DNA of 64,000 nt from Manis javanica. Taxonomy: Eukaryota > Chordata > Mammalia > Pholidota > Manidae. A model generated the notes under the pieces. The model saw only the letters and a list, made by a program, of their open reading frames with translations. It did no database searches and was not told where the DNA came from. Position numbers and translations under genes: made by a program. The stretch spans positions 73,582,501-73,646,500 of the forward strand of contig NC_133159.1 in assembly GCF_040802235.1 (NCBI RefSeq), given 5' to 3'. This document shows, in pieces, positions 1 through 12,479 of the stretch; positions within the stretch are counted from its first letter, which is position 1; each line of letters starts with the position of its first letter.

Positions 1-560
1 TGCCATGCATGCATTTAAGGACCTGCAAATGCCGAGTGGGAATGGAGCACAGGGTGCAAGGGTGGGGGAAATGAGACAGAAGGGAAGACAGGAGCTAGAG
101 CACCAGAAGTCTGTAGACCAAGCTAAGGGGACTGGACTTAGTTCTAAGGGCAATGGGAAATGGTTTCTGATGACACAAACAGATTTCTGCTTTTGCTGAC
201 ATGTGGATGGTGACTAAAGTGGACAAGATTGGAAGCAGAAAGATAAGCTAGGAGGTGGCAATAATCAGAGAGATGACAGTGACTCAGAGCAGGGCAGTGG
301 CAGTGGGAATGGAGAATATTACTTGCATTTGAGAACTGTTGAAGTTTTGTGCTAGAACTTGGAGATGAACTGCACGTGGAGGACCTAAGGATGTGGAGTC
401 CAGGATGGTGCAGGGGAGCAGGGTGGATGGCAAGCAGACTCCTCCGATCTTCACACTGGAAACCAGAGATGGGGAGGGGATTCTGGGGCCTGAAATGAAG
501 CAATCTCTTTCAGTCCTCTCTTAGGTAGATATGCCCAGGCTGTAGCTCATGTTCCCAGAT
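1..560 (-). repeat. L2 LINE fragment (antisense, internal part)
   Basis: The purine-rich text follows the order I know from the antisense interior of L2: a gcaatggg...tggtttctgatgaca segment, then a block of aggaggtggcaataatcagagagatgacagtg character, then repeated gtgg/gcagtgg runs. It carries no usable reading frame. The call rests on recalled consensus; edges are approximate and an unrelated purine-rich tract is possible. Confidence 0.45.
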
Positions 561-1384
561 GCTGTGTGGGAGATGGGATAAGAAACTAGGGGTACTTTCT
601 TGAAGGAGATAACAATGAGCAAGATTTTCCAATGTTTTTGCCTGATGTGCAAAGATTTACAGTTAAGTCTACCTAACCCCTAGTATTTTCCAGCTACTAA
701 ATCCAGTTTTTTGTCAACAATCTTCTTAGAGTCCTCATCTAACAGCAACATATAAAACTTCTTCTGAGGCTTACTTCTGCTGTCTTCAAAAACTTCAGGC
801 CGATGTTCACTGAGTACCTGTGTGTGCTGAGCTCTGGACAGACACCAAGGGGCCAGCAGCGGGAAAGGACATCTTGCCCTGAGATCACTGTGCTCCATAT
901 AGAATCTGCTGGCCACTCTCCTGTTCCCCCCACAGCATCCTGTAGCTCTTCTTCTTAATAGTTTCTGAAAAGTTAACAGAATGAAAAACAAACAAGGTTT
1001 AGGAGCACATTATAAAGAAAGCATGTAAATATGTATCTTGCAGCTTCAGCAGCTAGGGTTGGTATCAATTTTCTTCAAGTGAGGAAGCTGAGAAAACCAA
1101 AGGGCAGACAGAAAGCCTCCCACAGGGAGCTTGGGCCCTGCTTCAAGGACGTGGCTCTCAGTCAGGAGTCGAGAGCCGTGTGCTGGAACCATGACTGCTC
1201 ATTTATTATAACATTACTGAACATATGAGAGTGAAGTCCTTTGGTGTTTATTGCTTATGGGTCTTCCTAAGATCTCTTTTTTGATGCATGACAGCAAAAG
1301 TAGAATATACTTAAGGCAAGACATTTTTCTTAGACTTTGGAAAAGTTATAAGCCACTGGTCCAGGGTAGGGTTATATAAACAGA
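561..1384. other. unique DNA, no recognised feature
   Basis: No repeat recognised. A 103-codon antisense frame (680-991) ends in a Lys/Asp-rich stretch preceded by a CAG, but it matches no family I know, and such a length is expected by chance. Confidence 0.4.
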
Positions 1385-1512
1385 CAGACCCCACTTTAAA
1401 CTCCAGGTCTACCACCACCCAGTAGCTGTATGGTATCTTGTGTTACTTTACCTTTCTGAGCCTCAGCCTCCTCATTTGCAAAATGAGGATAATCATGATG
1501 TCTATCTTGGAA
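1385..1512 (+). repeat. MIR SINE fragment
   Basis: Shows the MIR core order: a short 'cag/tagctgtatgg' segment, then ttacctttctgagcctcag, then cctcatttgcaaaatgaggata. Degraded and truncated at both ends. It is directly followed by a second MIR in the same orientation. Confidence 0.8.
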
Positions 1513-1514
1513 GG

Positions 1515-1712
1515 CAGTATTTAATGGCTAAGAGTCCAAACTCTGTACCAGACTGACTGTGTGCCTACCTTAACTCTGCCACTTACTATGCAGCTTTTGG
1601 GAAGCCACTTTACCTCCCTGAACCTTAGTCTCCTCATATGTAAAATGGGGGTAATGATGGTGTCTATCTCATTGGGTTTTTGCAGCTTTGTAAAGCACTG
1701 ATAATACACTTG
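1515..1712 (+). repeat. MIR SINE, nearly full length
   Basis: Starts with the tRNA-related part (atggctaagagtccaaactctg ... ctgccacttacta), followed by the core (cctgaaccttagtctcctcat, gtaaaatggggg) and the tail toward tttgtaaagcac. It lies in tandem with the preceding MIR, which suggests two separate insertions. Confidence 0.85.
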
Positions 1713-2515
1713 TATGGAGGGACCTTCCCCCAAAGTAGGCCCCAGAGAAGCACAATATACATAGCAAGTATAATTTCAATATTTGCTAAATAAATAAAAA
1801 GGACTTTGAGAAGAGTATGTAAGAAAATGTATATGAAACCAAGAGGCTAATATGGAGTCAGTGTTTGAGATTTGCACCCCCTCTCCCTCCACCCCCACCT
1901 CCACCTCTGGCCTATCTCAGGACTGGGCACACGGTCAGTGCTAGGTGTATACTGCCTGGTGACAGCTTAATCAACTCTAAAAAAATGTCACTTTCTGATC
2001 CTTAAGGTTTATATCCTTTCTTTGCAAGAGGAAGCTGGTACTAATTTCAGAGCTTTGTGATAGGACATGTGATTTTCCTTATTTACTAACATTTACTTGG
2101 GCTGGTGTCTGGGACACCCAAAATATGTTATGAATCAGTCAGAGGATAACAAGATCTGCAGTACTGTACAGATTACTCACTAATTTGACACTTGGGGATT
2201 TTTGCAAAATGTTAGGGAACATTTGACAAGATGCAGATTGCTATATCCATAAAGTACTTTTGACTCTGAGGCTGGGTGGCACTCTCCCCTGATGTGGTTA
2301 CATTTTTTCCTAGCACCAGCTGTTGCATCCTGACAAGGTGGCTTGTTTTATTTTTCCCTCTTGAAGGAGAAAGTGTTGGAATTTTACTCTGAAACCATAA
2401 TAACTAAAATTCATCCAGCACCTACGGGGGTACAGGGAGAGGGGGTACAAATCTCAAATGCTGACTCCATGTTAGCCTCTTGGCTTCATATACATTTCTT
2501 TCAGGTGTCTTCACA
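1713..2515. other. unique DNA, no recognised feature
   Basis: AT-rich non-coding sequence with a short C-rich patch near 1875-1905. No gene, RNA or clear repeat seen. Confidence 0.4.
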
Positions 2516-2720
2516 TCTTTTGTCTCAATCTTCACAGTAATCCTCTGAGGTATACGTCATTAGCATCTCTATTTGTCAGTAAGGAAACTGGAGCTCAGAG
2601 AGGGTAAGCAACTTGCTTAAGGCCACACAGCTCTCAAGTTCTTATGCTAGAATTTGAACCAGGGGCTGCCTATCCCCAAAGATTGGATTCCAATCCAGCA
2701 TCCTATCTCTCACATCACCA
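2516..2720 (-). repeat. MIR SINE (antisense)
   Basis: Antisense MIR core is clear: cctctgaggta, ggaaactggagctcagagaggg, ttgcttaaggccacacagct and gaatttgaaccagg appear in the expected order. Confidence 0.85.
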
Positions 2721-3439
2721 GAGCATTATCAGATTCTGACCTGGTTCTCTCACAGGAGGGGTGAAGGAGAAGACAATTTGTTGCCTAGTTTTAAACAACT
2801 GGGCAGCATCTGTGTCCTTGAAATCTTGTGCACATTGTTTTATAGTGAGACCTGAATTAGTTGGTCATCTAGAACTTTGAAGAGCTTTCTTTTGTCTCGA
2901 CACTGTTTTCAAAGTCAAACAAGGAAGACCGTGTTCAAGGAATGGGAATGCCACCCCCCAATCCCCCACCCAGTCTCCCATCCCAAGGCACGGTTATCGC
3001 TCTCCTGTTATTTTTGGCATAGTACCATACTGCTGAGGCTTCCTATCCCCTGTCAGATTTTCCCCCTGCTTCCTACTGGCTCCAGGAGTACAAAGGGGGC
3101 TTGTGTGTAGGATCTGGGTATGAGGAATATAGCATGCCCAAGAAATAGGAATAGGGCCCTTGGGGAAAACCTGACTCCAGAGGGATATTTCTTGGGGGAT
3201 TCCAGTTGTATGGAGGAGCTGTTCCAAGAAGAGGGGCGCCAGAAAAGCAGAGTATACATCGGAAGAGCAAATAAATGCCTCCTGGTTCCAGCGGCCACTC
3301 CAAATTCATACTCTTTGGCTACCATTTTAAATGAAAGACAGAATACATTTAATAGGATGTAAGAAATTCCTAGGATTTGTCACACATTTTCTTACAATGG
3401 TTCTTCACTAGCTCTATTGGTATGTTGGGCCTGCCCTAA
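2721..3439. other. unique DNA, no recognised feature
   Basis: Several short overlapping open frames lie at 2877-3362 on both strands, none with recognisable protein character. No repeat recognised. Confidence 0.35.
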
Positions 3440-3550
3440 TCAACAGTATGTTTCTCAAGACAGAGATTATATGTTTTCTCTTGTCCTTTCCAATCTGCTT
3501 TGCAGTGTTGTGTATGTAGTAAGCACTTAATAAATGCTTGTTGAAATGAA
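3440..3550 (+). repeat. L2 LINE 3' end
   Basis: Ends with the diagnostic L2 terminus (tagtaagcacttaataaatgc, then ttgttgaaatgaa), preceded by a degraded 'gacagagattatatgttttctcttg' block. Only the last ~110 bp remain. Confidence 0.75.
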
Positions 3551-4339
3551 AATGACCCCTGGAATGAAAATCCATCTTGTGAATTTTCATACTTCAGTCC
3601 TTAACACTTGAAGTATTGCTAGGGGCTAAGTTCTTTCTTCCGCTGATTAGGAACATTAAGAACAGGTTTAAAAAAATAATGCTGTACGAAACAGAAATAT
3701 CTAGAGGTATGTTTCAAGTATCTGGAGTAAAAGACTAGAACAGAGTTTCCCTACCTTGTTGAACATGGAAATCCTTTTTTAATGTTAGAAAACCTATAGG
3801 GACCATGTGATTATAGTTCTACTTTTAACATCTATTAATTGGGAAAACACAAGGACAACATGTTTTTTTAGTAATTTTTACTTTATTCTTCCATCAACAT
3901 CTATAAGCTGTAAAGGAAAGAGGGGTACCCTTCGTGGCCCACTATGTGACCTGTTGACTGCCAGTCCGGGGACCTGCGGAGCATGGGCAGCACCTCTGTT
4001 AGCCTGGAGGTGGGGGCGGGGGTGCAGGGCCACGGCTTTGGGGATAGCTGGCTTCTCTGGTTCCCCTTCCTCCAGGGCCTGCTGGACGCGGTTGGGAGCT
4101 GCAGCAGTGCTAGCGGTTGCAACTCATTAGAGTGCAGATTCCAAGTGCAGACTAGTGAATGGATGGATTTATTCTTCAGCGATTTAATTACTCTAAAGGT
4201 GGTCCACCTAAAATCGGCCCCACTTAATGTATCCAAATGGTCTCTTAACGGTCACCCGCAGAAGTAAGGAGACAGCATGGGCTGGTGACTCACTGGCTTG
4301 CTTGTCTGTCCCGATGCCTCAGTTCTAAGTCTAGGTCTC
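3551..4339. other. unique DNA with a local GC-rich patch
   Basis: The first 350 bp are AT-rich. From about 3940 to 4120 the GC content rises sharply, with G-runs (ggaggtgggggcgggggtgc). The patch has few CpGs, so it is not a CpG island by eye. No gene recognised. Confidence 0.4.
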
Positions 4340-4452
4340 TTTCTAATTGGCTGGTCAAAACAGTCCAGCTCTCTGGAGCACGCTAAACTCATCTGTAAAA
4401 TGGGCAGATGGAGTTAGATGACCCCTGAAGTCCCTTCCAAGCTTTGCTTCCT
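4340..4452 (+). repeat. MIR3/L3-tail-like fragment
   Basis: Contains ctcatctgtaaaatgggcag followed by gagttagatgacccctgaagtcccttccaag. The 'agatgacc...aggtcccttcc' extension after the MIR core is typical of MIR3. Confidence 0.65.
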
Positions 4453-5109
4453 AAAGATCCCCAGTAATGGTGCTAAAGCACCCAACCGTCTTGCCATGAC
4501 CTGGGTGCCACCCAACTTCTCTTGCCAAGCCCGCTCTCCACACAGACTAGCTCCCAAATGGTTGTACTCAAAGCATTGCTCTGGGGCTCTCTGGAGAGGA
4601 GGCTTTCATTCTGATGTCCTGTTTAACCTTTACCAGGCTCTGTTTTCCAAGTTTAGGTCGGCTCATCCGAGTTGAACATGGGCTGTTTGGATTTTTGCCC
4701 AAGCTGTTCTCCGAGCCTGATAGCACATTCATTACTCCCTACCCATGGTTTCTGCTAAATGACCTCGTTAGTGCTCTAATTACATGTTGCTCTTCAGAAA
4801 GCTGGGGGTGGCGGTGGATGAGTTAACGAAGGCTGAGTGCTGAGATGGAGTACATTGTAAACACACCAAATGACGCCTACCTTCCCCTGGCCTGATTACC
4901 CATGGGGAGTTGGAAGGGAAGCTTTGTGTTCTTTCTCCTCTTCCTTCGTCATTCCACACTGTAAGATAATAATAACATATACCAAATGTGTTGGTGGTGG
5001 TTGGTAATACATGACTGTGAAAGCTGGATGGCAATATTTTTACAGCTTAATGTATGTGGAACCAGAGAAGAAGAAGAAGAATTTTAAAAACCCTGGGGGA
5101 AAAGAAATG
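4453..5109. other. unique DNA, no recognised feature
   Basis: Non-repetitive by eye. Includes homeodomain-style TAAT cores around 4770-4785 and a short GAA run near 5066-5082. No gene seen. Confidence 0.35.
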
Positions 5110-5330
5110 AAAACAATACTATTTGAGTGCCTATCAGGTGCTCATGGAGGTTTTGTTCTTCCTACCAATGACTCCACGGGCTAGTTTATGCTTGATTTAC
5201 TAATTAAAGAAGAAGGTTCAGAGAGGTTTAAGTATTTTTCAAGGGCACGAAGTAAATATAGGACAGAGCTAGAAATTGGACCAAGTTGTATATAACTCCA
5301 GATCCCAATATTCCATGCTACCTCTTAGTT
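5110..5330 (-). repeat. MIR SINE (antisense, degraded)
   Basis: Degraded antisense MIR: gtgcctatcaggtgctc, then gaaggttcagagaggtttaag, gggcacgaagtaaatataggacagagctagaa, then ccatgctacctc at the tRNA-like end. Confidence 0.7.
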
Positions 5331-7227
5331 CATTCATTCATTCACTCACTTATTTAACAAAAGTATAATCGCATAATTTCAGAGTTCTGTATTACTATTT
5401 TAAACTTAATTCGACAAATTCCTCAGTTGAATCTAAACTCAGTGGAGTCTCTTTCCATAATAATTTTCTCTGTCTCTCAGGCTTCTTACACTTCCACCTT
5501 GGGGGACAGATCACAGATCTAAGATTCAGAGCTCTGGGAGGTAAATTTAAAGATTATCCTGAGCAAACTTCTATTTTTCAGGTAAGGAAGCTGAAGTTCA
5601 ATGACTTTTTGAAGTGGTAAAATTTTCACTACATTACATTCTAGGGATGCCAAGAGTATATTTGAATTTACTTGGAGTGTTGAGAAAGATGATTGTGTGC
5701 TCTAACAAAAATGAAGATTACCAAACTTTTTCTGCCAGTTCATCTCTGGCAATGTGTGCGCATGATGAGAGGTGCTCTGCTCATTGCACGCAGAAGCTGA
5801 TTAGCAGGGGACTTTACCTTAAGCTTGTTAACTACAGAACTACACGGGTCAGCTTTTGAGGAAAGAGAACCCATCTTCCAAAGTGGATCTCTGCAGTGTG
5901 TAGGGTTTTCCTTGATGCTTCCTTCTGGGTGGTAGTAAGGAGAACTAGTTGAGTCAAATACTTGTCCCTGTGGAATTCTCTCCAGCACCTTTTTTAATAA
6001 GTGACAAATACAATATGTTGAGTGATGTGAGATGTCTACACTTAGAACAAAATAAATGATGTGATAGTAATGGGATGCAACTTTAACCCAGTGGTGAACT
6101 TTCTTAAAACAAGGGATCTTACCCATCTGATTACTACTAATTAGTATTTCAACATAGAACTTGGAATTTTGCAAACCAAGCATTTAAAAATGTGAGCATT
6201 GGTTGCTTGACAGACTGTTGAGACACTTGAGCAGCCTTAATGTATTAGTTTATTTTATAGTAATCAAGTTGTTATTACAACCACAAGAAAAGCAGAAAAA
6301 TAAGATTTTTGAAGTCAAATCAGCCATAGGAAAGAAGCTAAAAAAAAAAACAAACCCCTACAACTTTGAGCCATTCTTTGAATCTATAGCATGTTTGCTG
6401 AATTGGGGATGTGACACAGCAGGAAACCATTATGGCATGTGATCATGGGTTTAATGATTCCACTAGAACGTAAAAAACCTATAATATGTAAGCCCTGAAA
6501 TAAATTATAGATCCCAGAGTAAAAGGCAACTCCTTATACCACATTTATCAATTTGGAAGAACTGCTCCCTTCTTCTACAGATAAGTCATTAAGCTGCATG
6601 TTTCAGCACAGAATAACTTTGGGAAAAATTATTCAGACTTTCTAAAGTAATTCACTTGTATTCCTCTCCCATTTTTAATAACCAAAAACATACGCAGGAG
6701 ATGCACATACACCTCTAGAATATTTGAATGACTGGACAAAGCAGTGTTAAAAATTCAACAGCACTAATTACTAGCTGAGCAGTATAAAAACCTCTGAATA
6801 AATGTCAGCCTAGGAGATAAGCTCTTATCTTAATCTAATGACTCCACAGACTTAATTTGTCAGGCCAGCCTAGTTGATGAAACACAGGTTTCTATCCTCC
6901 AGTGTTAGCAGGAACATCTTTCCAAATCTTTGAAGTTGGATAGTAATACCATCAGAGTCATCCTGTAAAAATCTTGTGACCAAGCCAACTTAATTCCTAT
7001 TGTTCTATTACACTAATTAAAGTTGTTCCACCTCTGTTGGACAAATATCTAAAAGTGAAGCCAATGCATTTTAGATTTTCTACATTTTGAATTAATCACC
7101 CTCACCTCCCAATGTTTTGTGCTTTTTTTCCATAGTGCTGGAACATAGGGGACCATCTATCTTCACATGGGGAGGCTGAGATTTCCAGAGAAATCCATTA
7201 ATTTGAGGAATCCATTCCCTGAGAGAC
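5331..7227. other. unique DNA, no recognised feature
   Basis: About 1.9 kb without a recognisable repeat apart from short A-rich tracts. A 147-codon antisense frame at 5740-6183 has no recognisable domain, signal peptide or family character and is treated as chance. Confidence 0.4.
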
Positions 7228-7435
7228 AATGTAGCAGAGTAGTTGAGAGTGGGGGTTCTGAGGCAGAAAGGCCTGGAAAATTTTTGCTGTCACTTACAAG
7301 TTGTGTGACCTTGGGTAAATTCCTTTTACTTTCTTAGTCTCAGTTTAGTCATCTGTAGAATGGAGAGTAATCATGGATATTATGAGTGTTAAATAAAACA
7401 ACACATGCTAAGTACTCAAAGTGCCTGACCTTTAT
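7228..7435 (+). repeat. MIR SINE, nearly full length
   Basis: gtagcagagtagttgagagtgggggttctgagg (tRNA-like end), cttacaagttgtgtgaccttgggtaa, tctcagtttagtcatctgtagaatgg, then taaataaaacaacacatgctaagtactcaaagtgcctg, all in MIR order. Confidence 0.88.
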
Positions 7436-7447
7436 ATGTAATACAGT

Positions 7448-7580
7448 TTAGCTTTCATTCATTAACCGACTCACTCAACAAATAACAGAGTCCTAACATG
7501 CTAGGTGCTACAAGGCTTCTCAAGAACCAAAAGGCAGGGCCTTTGCTTTTATAGGACTTTGTATGGTCTTCCTGCCCTGA
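7448..7580 (-). repeat. L2 LINE 3' end (antisense)
   Basis: Begins with the antisense L2 terminus (tcattcattaacc...actcaacaaataac), then taacatgctaggtgct and a 'ggcagggcctttgc' block. Confidence 0.65.
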
Positions 7581-8024
7581 GGAAGCCTAAGCCCGATATA
7601 ATCAGCTGACCTCAATGCATGTAGGAAGGAAATTCTACAGAGTTACCATGACTTCTCACTATGAAACTTTTGTGGGCTTTTCCATTACAACATGGATATA
7701 AATCTCCATCTCAGACATGAGATTATGTGCAGCAGACAGCCAAATGTTGGTGGCATTTCTGTTCCTTGTCTCTCTTATCCCAGTGACTCAGAATCACAAT
7801 CATGGTATGAGCATGAGCTTTCTTCTCCCTTGTCTCATCCCTTCTCATTAGACAGCTTCCCAGAAGCACATACTTCCTGTGCCCATTCCCCACCTCACTC
7901 CATGCACTGCACCTTACTGACTCTCCACTCTATTCAATGTCACTTGGAGATATTTGTTGTTTATTTGATTTCCTCACTTTAATTGTGATGACATGGTATC
8001 TTTCAAACCCCTTGAAATTCATGC
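7581..8024. other. unique DNA, no recognised feature
   Basis: No repeat or gene recognised. A 96-codon sense frame at 7692-7982 is rich in Ser/His/Pro, with no family character. Confidence 0.35.
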
Positions 8025-8470
8025 ATATATTTAAAAAGTATGTATTGAGAATTTATTATAGACTAGGTACTCTACTAGGAATAGGCTGTGTGGAAGACAG
8101 CCCCTACCCTTTAAAAACTTTACGGTGGGTACTAAATGCTGTGAGAGAGCCTCCCAGAGGGCAGTGGGAGCGGGACAGGGTGGGGGAGGCGTTCAGCTCA
8201 CCCTGAGGATGCACCTGGGAAGATTTTCCAGAGGAGAGGACTATGGGGCTTGGCTCTGAAAATTTCCTAAGCAGGAGTCTTTGGGGGTAAAGATAAAGTC
8301 AAAGGAAATTCCAGCATGTTCAGATGGAAGAAAGTAGTTCCGCAGAAGAGCAAAGAGCCTGGGGGAAAGCAGTGGGAGATGAGGTGGAAATGAAGGCCCA
8401 TAAAGGTCATATGTGCTGAGGGGTCAGCATTTCACCCTGCAGGGACAGGAGCCATTGATGAGCTGGGCCC
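8025..8470 (-). repeat. L2 LINE fragment (antisense)
   Basis: Reads as antisense L2 from its 3' end inward: attgagaatttattatagactaggtactctactagg, an acagcccctaccc block, then agagcaaagagcctgggg, agtgggagatgagg and gggacaggagccattga, which recall the L2 interior. Confidence 0.65.
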
Positions 8471-9469
8471 TGGAATTGGGGTTGTTGTCAGTGTTCCTGG
8501 GTCTCCTCACGGCTTCCGCAGGCTCTGGTGGCATCCTCTCCTTCCCACTCTCAGCCACCAGGCTCACTGAGCGCCTGGCGCACGGCCCTTAGTGGCCCTC
8601 CTCACCCGGTCTCCTGGCAGCACAGATCTTTGGCTTCCTCTGCTCTGACAACTTTCCCTCTACTCCACTTGGACAACCCTTTTCTGCTGTTAGACCCAGA
8701 GTCTCTCGGCCTCTGGAGCCTCCAGCAGTGACATTCCTGTCGCCTCCCACAGGGCCCTTTCCTCCCTCCCTCAAAGCCTCAGTGGGACCTCCATTCCTTC
8801 ACCCTTCCTAGCCTCCCAGTCCTAAGGCCTTTCTGGGCTTTACTTCCAACTCTACCTCATCAGAATCCCATGGGAATTTCTCCCGCCAACCTCAATAATC
8901 CCCTTTTACTCCTAGTCTTCAACTTTGTTCCCTTCACTGGCTGGAGAAAATGGAACAAGCTTGGCTAATTCCACTTATCATTTACAGTGTCTGGCTTTAT
9001 GTTGAGCTCCATACTTCTCCTCAACTCTGCTAGACACATTTTCACATTCCTTCCTGACACAGCTTCAGGCTCTGCCTGTTTGTAAGAGACAGCTTTGTGG
9101 GCACCCTTACTGCGCCCTGGAAGATGTCCTCTAGATGGCTGTATTTTTTTCAACTTGTACCCACCCTAGCCCAGTCCTGACACAGGTGTTTGGAAAAGGG
9201 GGGACACTTGATACCAAATCCTAGTGAGGCAATCTGTAGACCAGTTTTTCTTTGACATTTAGATCCTGTACCATTTAAATAGGCTGCCCTTTATCTGAAC
9301 AACTTTCAGTGGATTTCTATCACTTTTGACCCAAAAGTGTGATGAGATTGTTGCAGCCCTCAAGTCTCTACCCTACTCTTGCTCCCCTCTCTAGTAAATC
9401 TTAGTAAGAAAATAGAAGTTCTCTAAGCAGAAGTCCCTCAGTTTTCTTCCAACTGTTTTCAACTATTTG
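8471..9469. other. pyrimidine-rich unique DNA
   Basis: Long pyrimidine-rich stretch (about 8540-8960), then mixed sequence. It may be a further degraded LINE-2 part, but I cannot show this. No gene seen. Confidence 0.3.
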
Positions 9470-10540
9470 TTTCTCAGCTATTCACAGAAAATGTATTCTG
9501 TGTTTCTTAAATTCTCTTTTTCCAGGTTTTTATCTTTTTTTGATAGCTTATTGGGTGATTACTTCAGTTCTCTCCCCCACTTCACCTATCTAACCTTTTT
9601 AACCTGTCAAATTTTTATCTCATAAATATTTTAAACTTAAGGTTTTTAAATTTTATTATTTCCTGGTCTTCTTTAATGGGTGCTATTCCTTCCTTCATCT
9701 CTTTGAGAGCTTAAAACACTACCTATATTAATGTCCTTTATATATTGCTCAACTATTATTTTCTTGCATTTAACTCTTCCAGTTTTCTGGCTTATTGGCT
9801 CTCTCTCCTTTATTGGTTTATGGGTTTAAAAAAATACACTTTTGGATTCTGTTTGTGAACTCTCATATTTTAATTTTCTTGAGACATACTCTCATCCTTA
9901 TGGGGATGGCTTCATGGCTGCTTCTGCCCCAGCCCTGCAGCCTGTTTCTGACCAATGCTCACATTCATGACTTGGGTGGGTCTGCCACCTTGCAGAAATG
10001 GTGCACTTCTAGGTCTTTCCCCTGAATACAGTGTAGAGTAGGGTCATAGTTCTAATGTAAGAACTCAGTACTTACCTCTACTTATGGGCAGGGGACTTCT
10101 TTTTGGTGATAATCTTGGGCTTATTGATGGAGATATTTTGACAGCCAATAATGACTGGAACACACTATCCTGACTTCATATGGATGATTTGTACCCATGT
10201 TGGATATTTAGCTTCAGTTTTCACTTAATACCCTGGTTTCTCATCTGTTTCTTTTGTTTTCAGTATCTCTTTATAGGGAGACCTCTGTGGTGTTGTTTGT
10301 TCATGGATTATGTTTCTTCTTATTTTTGGGCATGGATGATGTTTTAAAAAGTTCTTTCATTATTATTATTTTAAATAGTGTATGAAAGAGCTTAATATGG
10401 CTTACTTTACAATACATACTTTGTTCCTTAAAATTTACATTCACCAGACTTATAAATTACTATTTTCTTCCTTATTTACATTAAATGCCTTAACGTTTTT
10501 ATGTTTCTATTTTATTCTATAATATAGTTGTTTTATTATT
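9470..10540 (-). repeat. T-rich tract, probably antisense L1 relic
   Basis: Strongly T-rich on the plus strand, like the antisense of L1 sense-strand A-richness, with phrases resembling antisense old-L1 5' regions (cttcagttctctccc..., ctcatctgtttcttttg). No reading frame can be followed. Alternative: plain AT-rich DNA. Confidence 0.35.
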
Positions 10541-11110
10541 AATTTAATTTTAATTTTTATAAAAAACAATACGTGTATATTATATTAGAAGTCATGTAGT
10601 ATTAAAAAGCTTGTAATGAACAGGAATAGTTTTCTTCACTCTGAATCTTATGCCCAAGAGACAAACACTCTCAGTTCTTCCAGCTCTTTCCCCTGACATT
10701 TAACTTCATATTTCTAATAATAGCTGATACTGCTCACCATGTAGCAATCTCTGTTCTAAGTGCTGGTAACTCATTTAATCTAAAAATGTACTTATTTCTT
10801 GACTGATAAATTTTAGAAATATTTTATTGTACTTTTGCCATAGTAGATAAAAATTTGACTCCATACTTCTTTTTTCCCTTCCACATACTTGTTTAAATAA
10901 CACAATTTTAATTTCCTTATTATTTACATGAAAATATTGTTCAATCATGAGCCAAATAGTGCATTACAACTGTTTCTGACCTTTTACTGCCCTTTATTTC
11001 TCTTGAAAATGAAAACAGCTTCATTTTTTAAATGTCTCTTTATATATATTTATGATTAATTTTCCAAATGTTCTAATATTTCTACTATAAATAAAAGTTT
11101 AGTCCAAGGA
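10541..11110 (-). repeat. old L1 3'-UTR-like fragment (antisense), with a MIR fragment
   Basis: The stretch at 10560-10690 resembles the antisense 3' region of old L1ME-type elements (agtcatgtagtattaaaaagcttg ... ttatgcccaagagacaaacactc). A short antisense MIR end at about 10715-10785 (tctgttctaagtgctgg...aactcatttaatc) interrupts it. Family name uncertain. Confidence 0.45.
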
Positions 11111-11159
11111 GTCATGTAGAACAGCTCTAGTTTTTCTAGAGAACTTCTCCCAGAAATTT

Positions 11160-11760
11160 ACCTCTTTTGCTTCAATATGGACTTTTTCTTTCTGGAAGAT
11201 TGATCACCTGTCATTATATGATGCTTTTGCATCTCTTTGATCTGTTTTCTGTGTTTCACACCTTTCTTATTTATTTATTTATTTCTTGTTTTGTTGAGGC
11301 ATGCTTTCCAGTAACTTTTCAAAGCACTTAAATGTTTTAGTCCTTGTATGTCTAAAAATGTCTTTATCTTGCCTCCACATGACTGGCAGGCTGGGAATAC
11401 AATTATAGATTGAAGTAATTGTCACTTAAGAGTTTTGAAGATAGTGCTCCTCTCTTACAACATCTGGTATTGCTATTGATGAGTCTAATGCCATTTGGGC
11501 TCGTTTCTTCATAAGGGGCCTAATTTTCCCCATGTGAAAGCTTGTGTGACCTGTTCCTAGCCCTGTATCCCACTATATTCTAGGTATTTGGAACTTTCAC
11601 GGTAATATACTTTAGTGTGAAATTTTTTTGGAGGGAGGAAGGTGGTTGGTAATGCCGTGCTGGTGGTGGGGTTATTTCTGGGGCTGAGTTCAAATTGCAT
11701 GTTAGTTGATTAACTCTCTGCTGTTATGAATGATTTTCAATTCTTTTAAAAATTGTGGAC
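11160..11760 (-). repeat. L1M/HAL1-like fragment (antisense)
   Basis: Contains the block 'aaatgtctttatcttgcct ... ctggcaggctgggaatacaa' followed by a degraded 'gaagatagtgctcc...tctggtattgctattgatgag', a signature of antisense old L1/HAL1. It lies ahead of the endonuclease block that follows, so it is probably a separate insertion from its neighbour. Confidence 0.6.
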
Positions 11761-11799
11761 TTGTTTCATACATGCACTATCTTGGTGAATAAACAATTG

Positions 11800-12470
11800 C
11801 ACTTGAAGAGAAGTTGTTGGATGACGAATTTGATAAACATCAATCAGGTCCTGCTGTAGCAGATCCTCTATGCTTAGAGTAAAATTTTTTATTTGTTCTA
11901 TGAATTGTTGAGAGAGGGATGTTTAAATCTCCCACAATGAATGTGGTGTGTATATTTCTCCTGTTAATTCTGTCAATTTTTGCTTTATGTATTTTGAAAC
12001 CCTGTTATTATGGACATAACACATTTATGACTGTTATATCTTTCTGATGAATTTACTCTTTAATTATTATAAAATATGCATCTTTATCTGATATACTCTT
12101 TGCCCTGAGTCTATTTTAATATAGCCCTTCTGGCCTTTCTAGGCTTACTGTTTACATTATAACTTATTTCATCCATTTATTTTTGATTTATGTGTGTCGT
12201 CATATGTAAAGTGCCTCTTATAGACCAAATATTGTAGGATCTTGCAATTTAAAAATAAGTTGTGAAAATTTCAGAATTCTTATCAGGCAGTTTAGTTTAT
12301 AACATTTAATGTAATTAGTGATAGGGTTGGATTTTAGTTTGTCCCTTCTGAATTCTATTCCTGTAGTTTCTTTTCCATCTTTCTTTTGGAATGTTTGAGT
12401 ATTTAAGTTATCAGTTGGCTTTTTAGTGATACCACTTTGCATTATCTTAATCTATGCCCCTAAACTAGTT
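11800..12470 (-). repeat. L1M fragment: decayed ORF2 endonuclease start (antisense)
   Basis: Read on the minus strand, this is the 5' part of an old L1 ORF2. The translation near 12218-12330 still shows a KLQDPTI-type motif, matching the KKQDP(T/M)I segment near the start of the L1 endonuclease. Plus-strand text also fits (gtttaaatctcccacaatga, ctgtcaatttttgctttatgtattttga). Stops and frameshifts are frequent, so it is dead. Known role of the family: the AP-like endonuclease that nicks target DNA for retrotransposition. Confidence 0.75.
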
Positions 12471-12479
12471 CCTTCTGTA

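Noticed and set aside
680..991. Antisense frame ending in a Lys/Asp-rich segment that looked like a terminal exon
   Set aside because: No homologue recognised, no splice partner, short.
5740..6183. 147-codon antisense frame
   Set aside because: No family character or supporting signals; composition like non-coding DNA.
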